DNA of 64,000 bases, taken from Halobellus inordinatus (GTDB lineage Archaea; Halobacteriota; Halobacteria; Halobacteriales; Haloferacaceae). Each line of letters begins with the position of its first letter. Positions within the stretch are counted from its first letter, which is position 1. Of this stretch, positions 10,338 to 19,297 are shown piece after piece. A program made the translations under genes and the position numbers. The stretch is from contig NZ_JANHAV010000002.1 of the NCBI RefSeq assembly GCF_024464655.1, forward strand, positions 434,001-498,000, in the 5' to 3' direction. The notes beneath the pieces are model-generated. The model did not search any database. It was not told where the DNA came from and saw nothing but the letters and a program-made list of their open reading frames with translations.

Positions 10338-10381
10338 GCCGCACCGCGCTTTTCTTCCGCTGTACGAAGACCGCCGCCGAG

Positions 10382-11428
10382 CTACTGCGCCTGCTCGAAC
10401 GCGTCGGCTGCGAGTTCGATCGCCGTCTCGGGATCGGGCCCGAGCGGCGATCCCACGACGATACCGTCCGCGTGATCGAGGAGTGCGCTCATTCGCTGGA
10501 CGGCGTCCGCGGGTGTGCCGGCGATCGAGAACGCGTCGATCATCGCCGGCGTGACGCGCTCGAAGGCCTCGCCGAACGCGCCCGCACTGATCTGCTCGCC
10601 GATCTCTTCGGCCAGCGACGCGTCGATGCCGTGTCTGTCGAGCACCGGTGGAGCCGCTCCGGCGACGATGAACGCGACCGGTGGCCGGGCCGCCTCGCGT
10701 GCCGCCTCGGCGTCGTCGTCGACGCTGACGCTGGCGTACGCCAGCAACTCGAAGTCGCCGCGGTGGTCGGGGCGGTCTTCGCTGCCCTCTTCGACCCGGT
10801 CGCGCGCCCACGCGAGATCGTCCGGGTGTGAGCCGTTGTACAGCAGTCCGTCGGCGTGTTTGCCCGCCATCCGGCACATATGCGGTCCCTCGCCGCCGAC
10901 GTAGACGGGGATCTCGCCGGGCACCTCGAAGTTGAGGCCGGCGTCGTGCGCCTCGAACGTGCCGTCGTGGGTGACGCGCTCGCCCGCCCAGAGGTCCTGT
11001 GCGACTTTGAACGCCTCCAGCACCGACCGCAGGCCGCGCTCGTCCTCGAGGCCGAGGTTCCGGAGCGTCGAGGGGTCGCCCGGGCCGATCCCGAACGCCG
11101 CCCGGCCGTCCGACAGTTCCGCGACGGTGGCAGTCTTCGAGGCGAGCGTCACGGGATGCAGTTCGTAGGGGTTCGCGATGCCCGGACCGATCCGCATCGT
11201 CTCGGTCTCGCTCGCGAGTCGCGTCAGGGTCGCGAAGGGGTCGCGATTGTTGTAGTGACACGTCACGAACGCGACGTCGTAGCCGACGGATTCGGCGGTG
11301 ACGCCCTCGTCGACGACCGCCGAAATCCGGTCGTCGGGCACCAGTTCGATGCCGAGCGTGGGTCCGTCGTCTGCTCCGCTCTCGTCGTGAGGCTCGCTTC
11401 CGGCACCGGTCGCGTCGTCACTGTGCAT
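10382..11428 (-). CDS. mer: F420-dependent 5,10-methylenetetrahydromethanopterin reductase-like (LLM class)
   Basis: A 348-residue luciferase-like monooxygenase-fold protein. Methanogen Mer reduces methylene-H4MPT with F420H2; in haloarchaea the homologue probably acts on methylene-tetrahydrofolate. Visible family segments are GIELVPD near residue 27, IGPGIANPYELHPV (about 98-111), and GIGPGDPSTLRNLG, plus PVYVGGEGPHMCRMAG. The first 25 residues are an acidic leader. Its ATG lies inside the end of cofE (11-base overlap), so coenzyme F420 synthesis and an F420-using enzyme are translationally coupled. The F420 assignment rests on family and context. Confidence 0.82.
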   Translation of the reverse strand: MHSDDATGAGSEPHDESGADDGPTLGIELVPDDRISAVVDEGVTAESVGYDVAFVTCHYNNRDPFATLTRLASETETMRIGPGIANPYELHPVTLASKTATVAELSDGRAAFGIGPGDPSTLRNLGLEDERGLRSVLEAFKVAQDLWAGERVTHDGTFEAHDAGLNFEVPGEIPVYVGGEGPHMCRMAGKHADGLLYNGSHPDDLAWARDRVEEGSEDRPDHRGDFELLAYASVSVDDDAEAAREAARPPVAFIVAGAAPPVLDRHGIDASLAEEIGEQISAGAFGEAFERVTPAMIDAFSIAGTPADAVQRMSALLDHADGIVVGSPLGPDPETAIELAADAFEQAQ

Positions 11429-12173
11429 ACGACCACCCCCGGACCGCCTGGCGAACGAAGTCGGTCTCGATCTCCCGGAAGTGCGCGTCGCTGCCGCCGT
11501 GGTCGCCCCACTCGAAGTCGCGGACGACGACCGCGGGGGTGCCGTCGTCGCCCTCGCCGGCCACGAGGTTCGCGGCGGCGGCGAGTTCGTCGACGACGTT
11601 TTCGACGGTGACGCCGAGTTCGCGCCCGTCGCGGTCGGTCTCGCCGCGCCAGTCACGGGACGCCGAGAGTCCGGCCCAGCCGATGGCGACGCCGCGCTGG
11701 CCGTGCCGGAACGGTCTCCCGCAGGTGTCGGTGACCACCACGCGATCGGCGGGAAGGCCCTCCCGGATCCGTTTTGCACTCTCTGTGGGGCGCTCCGGGA
11801 GCAACAGCAGGTCGCCGTCGGGGACGTTCGAGCGGTCGATACCGGCGTTGACGCCGACGTGGCCGAACCGCGTCTCCGTCAGGAGGAACGGCGCGTCCAT
11901 CAGAATCTCGACGCTCTCTTCGAGGACGGCCTGTGCGAAGCGCGGGTCCTTCTCCTCGCCCGTGTGCTCGGCGAGCGAGTCTGCGATCTCGCGGGCCCGC
12001 GGTCCGGCCGGGAAGTCAGACAGATCGGCGCTACGCCCCTCCGCCTTCGAGACGATAGTCGAGGCGACGCAGACGACGTCGTCGGGGCGGAGATCGACGC
12101 GCTCGCGGATCAGCGCTGCGACGTCGTCGCCTGCCCGTACCTCTGGCAGATCGGGGACAGCGAACAGTTCCAT
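11418..12173 (-). CDS. cofE: Coenzyme F420-0:L-glutamate ligase
   Basis: A 251-residue CofE that adds glutamates to F420-0 with GTP. Recognisable family segments are VVCVASTIVSKAEGR (about residues 34-48), ARFGHVGVNAGID-type TRFGHVGVNAGIDRSN (about 103-118), and VVTDTCGRPFRHGQ with GVAIGWAG. The length equals archaeal CofE (about 250). A GC-poor stretch (TTTTTA around 12194-12203) lies 25 bases upstream of the ATG and may be the TATA box. It leads a two-gene operon with mer. Confidence 0.93.
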   Translation of the reverse strand: MELFAVPDLPEVRAGDDVAALIRERVDLRPDDVVCVASTIVSKAEGRSADLSDFPAGPRAREIADSLAEHTGEEKDPRFAQAVLEESVEILMDAPFLLTETRFGHVGVNAGIDRSNVPDGDLLLLPERPTESAKRIREGLPADRVVVTDTCGRPFRHGQRGVAIGWAGLSASRDWRGETDRDGRELGVTVENVVDELAAAANLVAGEGDDGTPAVVVRDFEWGDHGGSDAHFREIETDFVRQAVRGWSYAQ

Positions 12174-12335
12174 ACAGAGTGAGCGTGCGCGGCGGTAAAA
12201 AGCGAACAGGTGATGGCTAGCGTCTCCGGTATACGGCCGAATACCACAGTTTTGCGACGCGTGTGAGTTGGACGACCGACGGTATCTCGGTGACCCACCG
12301 AAAAGACGTTTCGCCCGGCGTGCGAACTACTGGCA

Positions 12336-13661
12336 ATGGCACACGTAGTCACTAGCTTCCTCAGAAACCGCGGGCAGATCCTGCTCACTCGCCGCAGCGA
12401 CGCTGTCGGGACCTACCGGGGCCGCTGGGCCGGCGTCTCGGGGTACGTCGAGGGCGACCCGGCCGACGCCGAGCGCGACGCGTATCGGGAACTCCGCGAG
12501 GAGGTCGGCCTGACGGACACCGACCTCGCATTCGTCCGCGCCGGCGACGCACTCGCGGTCGACGACGAGCAGGGCTCGTTCACCGTCCACCCGTTCCTGT
12601 TCGAGACCGGGACGCGCGAACTCACGACCAACGAGGAACTCGCCGCCGTCGAGTGGGTCGACCCGACCGCGATCAGAGACAGAGCGACGGTCCCGCGCCT
12701 CTGGGAGACCTGGCTGCGAGTCGCCCCCACGGTCGCGGACGTGCGAGACGATCGGACTCACGGCTCGGCGTGGATCGCCGCACGCGCGCTCGAAGTGCTC
12801 CGCGATGCGGCCATCGAGGCCGACGACTGGGCGACGGTCGCGGAGGTCGCGCGCAGTCTCGGCGACGCGCGACCGGAGATGGCTGCCGTCCCGAACCGCG
12901 TGAATCGCGTCGTCGCCGAGGTGTGGCAGGCCACAGACGACGGCACGGCGCCCGACCCCCACGCGGTCGCAGAGCGCGCGATCGACGCGATCCACGACGC
13001 GTTCGAGGCTGACTCCGGCGCGGCGACGACGGCCGCGACCCGCCTTCGCGACGCCGATGCGACGGCGGTGGCGACGCTCTCGCGCTCCGGGACCGTCCGC
13101 GAGGCACTCGCGGCCCTGAACCCCTCGACGGTCGTCGTGGCGGAATCGCGCCCCGAATGCGAGGGCGTCGGCGTCGCGGAGTGGACCGCCGCCGAGACGG
13201 ACGCCTGGGTGACGCTGACGACGGAGGCCGCGCTCCCGACGGCGCTCGACGACCGCGAGGTCGACGCCGTCCTCGTCGGCGCCGACGCGGTGTTCCCGAA
13301 CGGGGACGTGGTGAACAAGACGGGGACCCGCGTGCTCGCGCTCGCCGCGCGCGACGTGGGCGTTCCCGTCTACGTCGTGGCCGCGCGGGATAAGACCCAG
13401 CCGGCCGCGATCGATGAGTCGGCCGCGACCGGTGGTGAGCACGGCGATGCCGAGCGCGCCCCCGCAGCGACCTCGCCCGCAAGCGCCGTCTACGACGGCG
13501 ACGCCGACGTCGACGTCCACGCGCCGACGTTCGAGATTGTCCCCGGAACGCTCGTCGACGGCGTCGCCACCGAGGCGGGGCTGCTCGGCGGGCGCGACGT
13601 ACAGGCGGTGGCCGAAGCCCACGCGGCGAACGCGGCGTGGGACGCGGAGCGCACGGACTGA
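12336..13661 (+). CDS. Nudix domain fused to an eIF2B-like (ribose-1,5-bisphosphate isomerase family) domain
   Basis: A 441-residue two-domain protein. The first part (residues 1-130) is a Nudix hydrolase with ILLTRRS and a Nudix box around GYVEGDPADAERDAYRELREEVGL. The second part (from about residue 140) is like the archaeal eIF2B alpha/beta/delta family, with VLVGADAVFPNGDVVNKTGT (about 309-328) as its best-kept signature. That family includes ribose-1,5-bisphosphate isomerase of archaeal AMP recycling. An acidic insert (about 365-390) interrupts the second domain. The fusion suggests nucleotide cleavage linked to a sugar-phosphate step. A TGA stop abuts a hairpin element. Confidence 0.88.
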   Translation: MAHVVTSFLRNRGQILLTRRSDAVGTYRGRWAGVSGYVEGDPADAERDAYRELREEVGLTDTDLAFVRAGDALAVDDEQGSFTVHPFLFETGTRELTTNEELAAVEWVDPTAIRDRATVPRLWETWLRVAPTVADVRDDRTHGSAWIAARALEVLRDAAIEADDWATVAEVARSLGDARPEMAAVPNRVNRVVAEVWQATDDGTAPDPHAVAERAIDAIHDAFEADSGAATTAATRLRDADATAVATLSRSGTVREALAALNPSTVVVAESRPECEGVGVAEWTAAETDAWVTLTTEAALPTALDDREVDAVLVGADAVFPNGDVVNKTGTRVLALAARDVGVPVYVVAARDKTQPAAIDESAATGGEHGDAERAPAATSPASAVYDGDADVDVHAPTFEIVPGTLVDGVATEAGLLGGRDVQAVAEAHAANAAWDAERTD

Positions 13662-13741
13662 TAATGATTACTCTCGTCTCTTACCGCCGACCATCGCCAC
13701 CGGGAGTGGCGCTCGGCGGTACACAGTGAGAGTAATCACTA
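13662..13741 (+). mobile_element. 80-bp hairpin element (family D) directly after a stop codon
   Basis: Inverted ends TAATGATTACTCTC and GAGAGTAATCACTA pair at 13 of 14 positions, and an inner hairpin ACCGCCGA/TCGGCGGT with CCAC/GTGG closes the centre. The left flank is TGA, the stop codon of the Nudix/eIF2B gene; the right flank is TGG. Its organisation matches family A although only the TA ends and GATTA are shared. The remaining 190 bases up to engB show no convincing gene. Confidence 0.7.
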
Positions 13742-13935
13742 TGGGGGGCGCAGCGAGCGCGGCGAGGAACAAGCGCGACGGTCGGACAGAAGTACGAGAA
13801 GCGAGAGGTTCTTCACTCGCGCGCGCCGATCGTCTACTGGTGGCGATGACGAGGGTTACCCCCACTCAGCCCCTTGTGATGACGCCTCTTTACTGAGCCA
13901 CCGTTTCCGAGACACGCACCCGAGTAGCAACGCCG

Positions 13936-14556
13936 CTAGCTGACGAACTTCAGCAGATCGTCGCGCTTCTGCTCGTGGAACTGCGTCCGGAGCGCCTCGT
14001 TCAGCGCGTCGACGTCCCCACGCTTCGCGCTGATCGGGGCGATCGTCTCGCGCCACTGTTTCCACGGCGGGTGCAGGCCGAGTCGGTCACAGAGCGCGTC
14101 CAGCCGCTCGTCGCGGTCGCCGACCTTGTCCATCTTGTTGACGGCGACGACCGTCGGTACGTCGAGTTCCCACAGGAAGTGGAACAGTTCGACGTCGTGG
14201 GGAATCTCGTCGGGACCGGAGTGCCGATCGATGATGTCGATGACGCTCTTGCCGTCGACGACGAGCACGGCCGCGAGAATGTCGTCGGCGTTGGACTCGA
14301 TGTACTGGACGACGTCGGTTTTGATCTGCTCGCGCCGCTCCTCGTCGACGCCGGACATAAAGCCGAATCCGGGCAGGTCGGTGAACATAAAGTTCTCCGA
14401 GACCCAATCGAAGTGATTCGGCGACCGCGTCACGCCGGGCTTCTGTCCGGTCGTGATCTTCGAGTGCCCGGTCAACTCCCGCATCAGCGTCGACTTCCCG
14501 ACGTTCGACCGGCCGACGAGCACGACCTCCTCGCGGTCCGGGCGATCTTCGAACAT
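13936..14556 (-). CDS. engB: GTP-binding protein EngB (YihA family)
   Basis: A 206-residue TrmE-Era-EngA-EngB-like GTPase, probably acting in ribosome assembly. G motifs in order: GRSNVGKST (G1, about residues 14-22), DLPGFGF (G3), NKMDK (G4) and SAKRGD (G5). ATG at 14556 ([15 protein letters not shown]) fits the family start; an upstream in-frame extension to 14619 is less likely. It is followed in the opposite transcriptional sense by no overlapping gene; the Nudix gene lies 75 bases upstream on the same strand. Confidence 0.93.
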   Translation of the reverse strand: MFEDRPDREEVVLVGRSNVGKSTLMRELTGHSKITTGQKPGVTRSPNHFDWVSENFMFTDLPGFGFMSGVDEERREQIKTDVVQYIESNADDILAAVLVVDGKSVIDIIDRHSGPDEIPHDVELFHFLWELDVPTVVAVNKMDKVGDRDERLDALCDRLGLHPPWKQWRETIAPISAKRGDVDALNEALRTQFHEQKRDDLLKFVS

Positions 14557-14631
14557 ACGCGAGCGGAGGCCGTCGCCGCGGTTAACGCTGACGCTCACAC
14601 CCCGAACCGGATTCGCCACCTGGACGCGGCG

Positions 14632-15195
14632 CTACAGCAGTCCTTCCTCGCGAGCCAGCAGCACGCCTTCCAGCGTCGCGTCGTTCGTCGGTTCGGCACG
14701 GGCGACGTCGATGGCTTCCTCGACCGGCACCGAGTGAACCGAGAGGAACTCGTTGTCGTCCAGGTCGCGCTCGACCGGCGTGAGATCGGTCGCGAAGACG
14801 AAGCCGCGGCGGTGCCGCAACACACCCGTCGAACACCAGAAGTCCTGCAGGAGCGCCGTGCTTCCGGCCTCGAAGCCCGTCTCCTCGCGGAGTTCGCGTG
14901 CCGCGGCGGTCGTGAACGACTCGCCCGCCTCGACGATCCCCGCGGGCAGTTCCAACTGCGTCTCTCGGATCGTCGGCCGGTACTGTTCGACGAACACCAC
15001 CGAGTCGTCCTCGACGGCGACGACGACGACGGCCGTGGCGAGTTCGGCCCAGTAGTACTGCTTCGTCGTCCCGTTCGGCTGTTCGACGAGGTCGTAGCCG
15101 CCGGTGTACCAGCCCGTCTCGTACTCGGTTTCGGACTCGCGGACGGGCCACTCGGGATCCGGTAACGGTTCGTGTCTGCGTCCGTCGTCAGTCAT
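14632..15195 (-). CDS. Nudix hydrolase, ADP-ribose pyrophosphatase-like
   Basis: A 187-residue Nudix protein. The Nudix box is seen around GIVEAGESFTTAAARELREETGF (about residues 88-110), preceded by VVFVEQYRP and ELPAG, which are typical of ADP-sugar pyrophosphatases. The likely substrate is ADP-ribose or a related nucleoside diphosphate sugar. ATG at 15195 is used; a GTG just before would add one residue. It is 36 bases downstream of the next minus-strand gene and 75 bases before engB, so the three may be cotranscribed. Confidence 0.87.
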   Translation of the reverse strand: MTDDGRRHEPLPDPEWPVRESETEYETGWYTGGYDLVEQPNGTTKQYYWAELATAVVVVAVEDDSVVFVEQYRPTIRETQLELPAGIVEAGESFTTAAARELREETGFEAGSTALLQDFWCSTGVLRHRRGFVFATDLTPVERDLDDNEFLSVHSVPVEEAIDVARAEPTNDATLEGVLLAREEGLL

Positions 15196-15231
15196 CACCC
15201 GACAGTCCGGCGGGACGCGGCTTAATCGTGG

Positions 15232-15765
15232 TTACTCGGGGCCGTTCGTCTCGGTACTGCTATCTGCTTCGTTGCCACTGTCTCTCGTCTCGCTGTCCGT
15301 GTCGCTGGTCTGACTATCGTCGTCTGCCGATGCGCCGTCGCTGTCGACCTCGAACTCCGGCCGGTACAGCCGACTGAACGCCTGTTTGCGGAGCGTCCCG
15401 ACCGCAGCCTCGCGCTCGTTCTGGAACGTCGCCGCGACGGCCGTCTCGGCGAACGGCGCGGCGTGCCAGGCGACGCGGTCGACGTCGTCGCTGCCGAGCG
15501 TGATCACTTCGTAGTCGGGATGCTCGTCGACCCACGCGTCGAACTCCGCGCGTGACCCGACGGTGACAGCTAGCTGATCGGCGAATAGGACGTTTCGCGC
15601 CCGTTCGACGACCTCGCCCGTCACGCGCTCGCGGTACTCCTCGCGATCGAACGCCATCGCCTTGGCCGCCTCCCGAACGACCTGCTTCGCGGTCGGGCCG
15701 GCCGACTCGAACGCCGCACGCGCCGTCGCCAGCGACTCCGGCGAGAGGGTTCCCTCGGTCTCCAT
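15232..15765 (-). CDS. Haloarchaeal protein of unknown function (DUF5809-like)
   Basis: A 177-residue acidic soluble protein. The folded part spans about residues 1-130; the last 45 residues are a low-complexity acidic, serine- and threonine-rich tail. From memory it resembles the haloarchaeal DUF5809 family, not verified. The neighbouring minus-strand gene upstream resembles DUF5810, and the two may have formed one unit before a 78-bp element entered the space between them. No enzyme motif is visible. Confidence 0.65.
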   Translation of the reverse strand: METEGTLSPESLATARAAFESAGPTAKQVVREAAKAMAFDREEYRERVTGEVVERARNVLFADQLAVTVGSRAEFDAWVDEHPDYEVITLGSDDVDRVAWHAAPFAETAVAATFQNEREAAVGTLRKQAFSRLYRPEFEVDSDGASADDDSQTSDTDSETRDSGNEADSSTETNGPE

Positions 15766-15810
15766 ACGCGTCCGTCGGCCACTCGCGAACAAACGTTTTC
15801 GGTCTCGTCA

Positions 15811-15888
15811 TAGAGATTATCGTAACTGTTCGGAGATTCTCGCCGTCCCGTCCGGCGAGAAATCTATGCGGACTTACGATAGTCCCTA
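15811..15888 (-). mobile_element. 78-bp MITE-like hairpin element, family A, copy 2
   Basis: In inverted orientation to copy 1. It begins TAGAGATTATCGTAAC and ends TTACGATAGTCCCTA, is exactly 78 bases long, and is flanked by TCA on both sides (15808-15810, 15889-15891), the complement of the TGA seen at the other copies. It lies between two small haloarchaeal genes, just upstream of the DUF5809-like start, so it may have replaced or moved that promoter. Confidence 0.87.
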
Positions 15889-15902
15889 TCAGTTCTCCGG
15901 CG

Positions 15903-16409
15903 CTACTCGTCTGTGTCTTCGCCCGCCGCACCCGTGTTCGGACCAGGTTCGGGTTCTGACTCCTCATCTGCCTCTCCGTCGGTCTCCGCGTCGGTCTCCG
16001 CGTCCGAGTCGATCATCTCGGCGGTCATCTCCCGCGCCTCCGCGAGAATCGAGCGGGCCTCCTCGTCGAGCGACCCTTGCCCGGCCGCGGCGGCCGCTTC
16101 GGGATCGACCGCGCCCGGACCGGACTGGTCGTGCTGGTGCCCGTGCTGATGGCCGTGCTGGTGGGTGTGCCCGTCGTGTCCGTGCGCGTGGGCGGTGTCT
16201 TCGAATACCTGTTCGTAGTCAGCCTCCGATGCAAGTTCGGCCACTTTCGGAGCGAGTTCCGCCTCGCCGTGCTCGGACCACTCGGGGACGTGCTCGTCGA
16301 GCCACGTCTCGTGGTCGTCGTTGTTGACCATCGCGGTGAACGCGAGATGGTTCGCGAGGTGGGTCGCATCTTGCTGCGGAACCTCACAGACCGGACAGGA
16401 AAAGCCCAT
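15903..16409 (-). CDS. Haloarchaeal zinc-finger and His-rich protein (DUF5810-like)
   Basis: A 168-residue protein. The N-terminus MGFSCPVCEVPQQDATHLANHLAF has the pattern of a zinc finger (C-x2-C ... H-x3-H). A middle stretch is a run of histidine and glycine pairs (HGHDGHTHQHGHQHGHQHD, about residues 92-110), which could bind metal. An acidic linker and tail follow. It resembles a haloarchaeal family I recall as DUF5810. Metal binding is an inference from composition. Confidence 0.68.
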   Translation of the reverse strand: MGFSCPVCEVPQQDATHLANHLAFTAMVNNDDHETWLDEHVPEWSEHGEAELAPKVAELASEADYEQVFEDTAHAHGHDGHTHQHGHQHGHQHDQSGPGAVDPEAAAAAGQGSLDEEARSILAEAREMTAEMIDSDAETDAETDGEADEESEPEPGPNTGAAGEDTDE

Positions 16410-16477
16410 ACCCGCGGGTACGGCGTCGGAGTACAAGGGCGTGTGGTTCCCGAGCGGCCGTATGTTGCAGCCGTGGG

Positions 16478-17038
16478 CTATCCGTCGCTGTCCCGGCTCT
16501 GGAGGTCGACGACGAGCAAAAGGGCGTCCTCGCCATCGGAGTAGTACTGCGGAATCCGCCGGGTCGGTTCGAAGCCCTCGTCGCGGTACAGCGACCGGGC
16601 GACGTCGTTGCTCTCACGAACTTCGAGCTTCACGATCGCCGCGCCCGCGAGCGAGAGCCCGAACAGTGCTTCGCGGAGCAGCCGGCGACCGACGCCCTCC
16701 CCGCGCGCGTCGGGACGGACGGCGAGGTCTTTGATGTGGCCGATGTCGTGGCCGTGATTCGGCATCACGTCGCCGACGACGTAGCCGAGAATCTCCTCGT
16801 TGCTTCCGACGGTCTCTGTGGTCCGAACCGCCACCAGAAACGCCGGCGCGTCGAGTACCGACTCGAACGCCGCGTAGGGCCACGGCTCCGAGAAGGACGC
16901 GCGCTCGATGCCGAGAACGTCGAGCAGGTCGGCGCGGTCGACCGGACGGACCCGGACGTCGGGTGCGATGTTCGATCCGTCCGCACCGGATTCCGTCTCG
17001 TCCGTCCGGTTTCCGCGGTCACTCTCGGAGTCGCTCAC
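16478..17038 (-). CDS. rimI: GNAT N-acetyltransferase, RimI-like
   Basis: A 186-residue GNAT protein, most like the archaeal enzyme that acetylates N-terminal residues of proteins such as ribosomal protein S18. After a 30-residue acidic leader come ERASFSEPWP, DLAVRPDARGEGVGRRLL (acetyl-CoA loop, about residues 118-135) and SLYRDEGFEPTRRIPQYYSDGEDALLL, all typical of RimI. I chose GTG at 17038 because a TTTTTG box lies about 25 bases upstream, fitting a leaderless start; the frame stays open further. Confidence 0.82.
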   Translation of the reverse strand: MSDSESDRGNRTDETESGADGSNIAPDVRVRPVDRADLLDVLGIERASFSEPWPYAAFESVLDAPAFLVAVRTTETVGSNEEILGYVVGDVMPNHGHDIGHIKDLAVRPDARGEGVGRRLLREALFGLSLAGAAIVKLEVRESNDVARSLYRDEGFEPTRRIPQYYSDGEDALLLVVDLQSRDSDG

Positions 17039-17224
17039 GCCAGTGGGTTCGACAGTGAGAGGCAAAAATCCGCTGGCTCGGGGCAGTTCGACTGGCGATG
17101 AGACAGGGGTGTCGCGATCGTAGCCCCGCACCCCAGCGACGCGACGCTGCGGCTGCTGTGGCTCCGAGTCGATCGCAACGAAAGAAAAATCGCGCTGTCG
17201 TGAGTGCCGACGGAGCTGCTCCGA

Positions 17225-19201
17225 TCAGTCGTCGGCGGGGGCTGCGCCGCTGCCGTCCTCTTTGTACTGCTCCTTCGTGAGTCGGAGCTTGCCGCCGGCT
17301 TCGAGGATGCCGCGCTCGCGCTCGGAAGCGTTGAGCTCCGCGGTGGCCTCCCAGTCGTCGTTCACGCGGATGGTGAACTCGGTTTCGCCGGACGCGACGG
17401 CTTCGGCGACGTCGGTGACGATCTCGACGTCGTCGCCCTGCTCGATGTCCGCGTAGGTCTCCTCGTCGATCGAGAGCGGGACGATTCCGAAGTTGAACAG
17501 GTTCGCCTTGTGGATGCGAGCGAACGACTCGGCGAGAACGGCCTCGATGCCGAGGTACTGCGGACACATCGCCGCGTGCTCGCGCGAGGAGCCCTGGCCG
17601 TAGTTCTCGCCCGCGACGAGGACGCCGCCGTCCGCGTCGAGTGCGCGCTGTGCGAACGTGTCGTCGACGCGCGAGAGCGTGAACTCCGAGAGCTTCTCGA
17701 TGTTCGAGCGGTACTTGAGGATGTCGGACGTGGCCGGGATGATGTGGTCCGTCGTGATGTTGTCCTCCATCTTCAGGAGCACCTCACCCTCGATGTCGGC
17801 CTCGAGCGGCTCGCCGATCGGCGCGGAGCCGATGTTGGGGCCCTTGACGAGTTCGTCGTCGACGGCCTCCTCGGGCTCGATGATGTCGGTCTTCGAGCCG
17901 TCGTACGCGTCGGGGAGTTCGACGCCGGGCGCTTCGAGGTCGCCGAGTTCGTCGGCGAGGTCACGCGGGTCGACGAGTTCGCCTTTGATCGCCGCGGCGG
18001 CGGCGACCTCCGGCGAGGCGAGGAAGACGGAGTCGTCTTCGATGCCCGAGCGGCCCTCGAAGTTGCGGTTGAACGTCCGCACGGAGACGGAGTCCGAGGC
18101 GGGGACGTGGCCGATGCCGATACAGGCACCACACGTCGCCTCCGAGAAGTTGACGCCGGCCGCCATCATCTCGGCGGTCCAGCCTTCGCGGGCGAGGATC
18201 TCCGACGCCTGCTTGGAACCGGGCGCGACGATCATCTCGGTCTTCATGTCGACCTCGCGGCCTTCGAGCATCTTCGCGGCCGGGAGGATGTCCTCGTAGC
18301 CACCGTTCGTACAGGAGCCGACGATGACCTGCTCGACGGACTCGCCTTCGACTTCGCGGACGGGAACGACCTTGTCCGGCATCGACGGCTTCGCGACGAG
18401 CGGCTCGATCTCCGAGAGGTCGATGACGACCTCGTCGGCGTACTCGGCGTCCTCGTCGGGCGAGAGCTCGACGTACTCGTCTTCACGACCCTGTCGCGCG
18501 AGGTAGTCTTCGGTCTTCTCGTCGGTCGGGAAGATCGAGGAGGTCGCGCCGAGTTCGGTACCCATATTCGTGATCGTCGTCCGCTCCGGAACCGAGAGCG
18601 TCTCGACGCCGGGACCGGTGTACTCGAAGACCTTGCCGACGCCGCCCTTCACGGAGAGCCGACGGAGCATCTCGAGGATGACGTCCTTCGCGCTCGCCCA
18701 CTCGGGGAGCTCGCCTTCGAGGCGGACGTTGACGACTTCCGGCATCTCGACGTAGTACGCGCCGCCGCCCATCGCGACGGAGATGTCGAGGCCACCCGCG
18801 CCGATCGCGAGCTGACCGAGGCCGCCGGGCGTCGGGGTGTGCGAGTCCGAGCCGAGCAGCGTCTTACCGGGTGCGGCGAAGTTCTCTTTGTGGACGTTGT
18901 GGCAGATGCCGTTGCCCGGGCGAGAGAAGTACGCGCCGTAGGTGCCGGCCGCAGAGCGGAGGAAGCGGTGGTCGTCGGTGTTCTTAAAGTCGAACTGGTA
19001 GGTCTGGTGGTCACAGTACTGCGCTGCGAGCTCGGTCTGGACTTCGTCGAGCTCGAGCGCCTCGAACTGCAGCCATACCATCGTACCTGTCGTGTCCTGT
19101 GCGAGGACCTGATCGATCTCGATCCCGATCTCCTCTCCGGGTTCGAGTTCGCCCTCGACGAGGTGGTCGTCGAGAATCTTTTCTGTGAGCGTCTGTCCCA
19201 T
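17225..19201 (-). CDS. acn: Aconitate hydratase
   Basis: A 658-residue aconitase that interconverts citrate and isocitrate in the citric acid cycle. Iron-sulfur ligands lie in VGSCTNGG and ATCGACIGIGH; active-site segments include GSDSHTPTPGGLG and the swivel-domain motif YGQGSSREHAA. The size and order match the mitochondrial-type/archaeal aconitases (about 650 residues) rather than the 900-residue bacterial AcnA. The ATG at 19201 has a TATA-like box about 28 bases upstream. A long antisense frame is only a codon-bias shadow. Confidence 0.95.
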   Translation of the reverse strand: MGQTLTEKILDDHLVEGELEPGEEIGIEIDQVLAQDTTGTMVWLQFEALELDEVQTELAAQYCDHQTYQFDFKNTDDHRFLRSAAGTYGAYFSRPGNGICHNVHKENFAAPGKTLLGSDSHTPTPGGLGQLAIGAGGLDISVAMGGGAYYVEMPEVVNVRLEGELPEWASAKDVILEMLRRLSVKGGVGKVFEYTGPGVETLSVPERTTITNMGTELGATSSIFPTDEKTEDYLARQGREDEYVELSPDEDAEYADEVVIDLSEIEPLVAKPSMPDKVVPVREVEGESVEQVIVGSCTNGGYEDILPAAKMLEGREVDMKTEMIVAPGSKQASEILAREGWTAEMMAAGVNFSEATCGACIGIGHVPASDSVSVRTFNRNFEGRSGIEDDSVFLASPEVAAAAAIKGELVDPRDLADELGDLEAPGVELPDAYDGSKTDIIEPEEAVDDELVKGPNIGSAPIGEPLEADIEGEVLLKMEDNITTDHIIPATSDILKYRSNIEKLSEFTLSRVDDTFAQRALDADGGVLVAGENYGQGSSREHAAMCPQYLGIEAVLAESFARIHKANLFNFGIVPLSIDEETYADIEQGDDVEIVTDVAEAVASGETEFTIRVNDDWEATAELNASERERGILEAGGKLRLTKEQYKEDGSGAAPADD

Positions 19202-19227
19202 AACATCCGTGGGTCGACCGTCTACGA

Positions 19228-19234
19228 CTATAAA
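19228..19234 (-). promoter_or_regulatory. TATA-like box of the aconitase gene
   Basis: On the minus strand the sequence reads TTTATAG, 27-33 bases upstream of the aconitase ATG, the spacing of a haloarchaeal leaderless promoter. Confidence 0.65.
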
Positions 19235-19281
19235 TCCCGCATGTTTGAGGCCGGAAGTATGTCCATAATACACATAGTTTG

Positions 19282-19297
19282 TCCTAATTCAATAGGA
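19282..19297. promoter_or_regulatory. Short palindrome upstream of aconitase and dut
   Basis: TCCTA and TAGGA arms around ATTCAA lie in an AT-rich stretch of the 223-base divergent region between aconitase and the dUTPase gene, about 80 bases from the aconitase start. It looks like a regulator site, but no regulator is identified. Confidence 0.3.

Noticed and set aside
13668-13865. A 65-codon minus-strand frame across the 80-bp element
   Set aside because: It depends on the hairpin element for a third of its length and has no family features or promoter.
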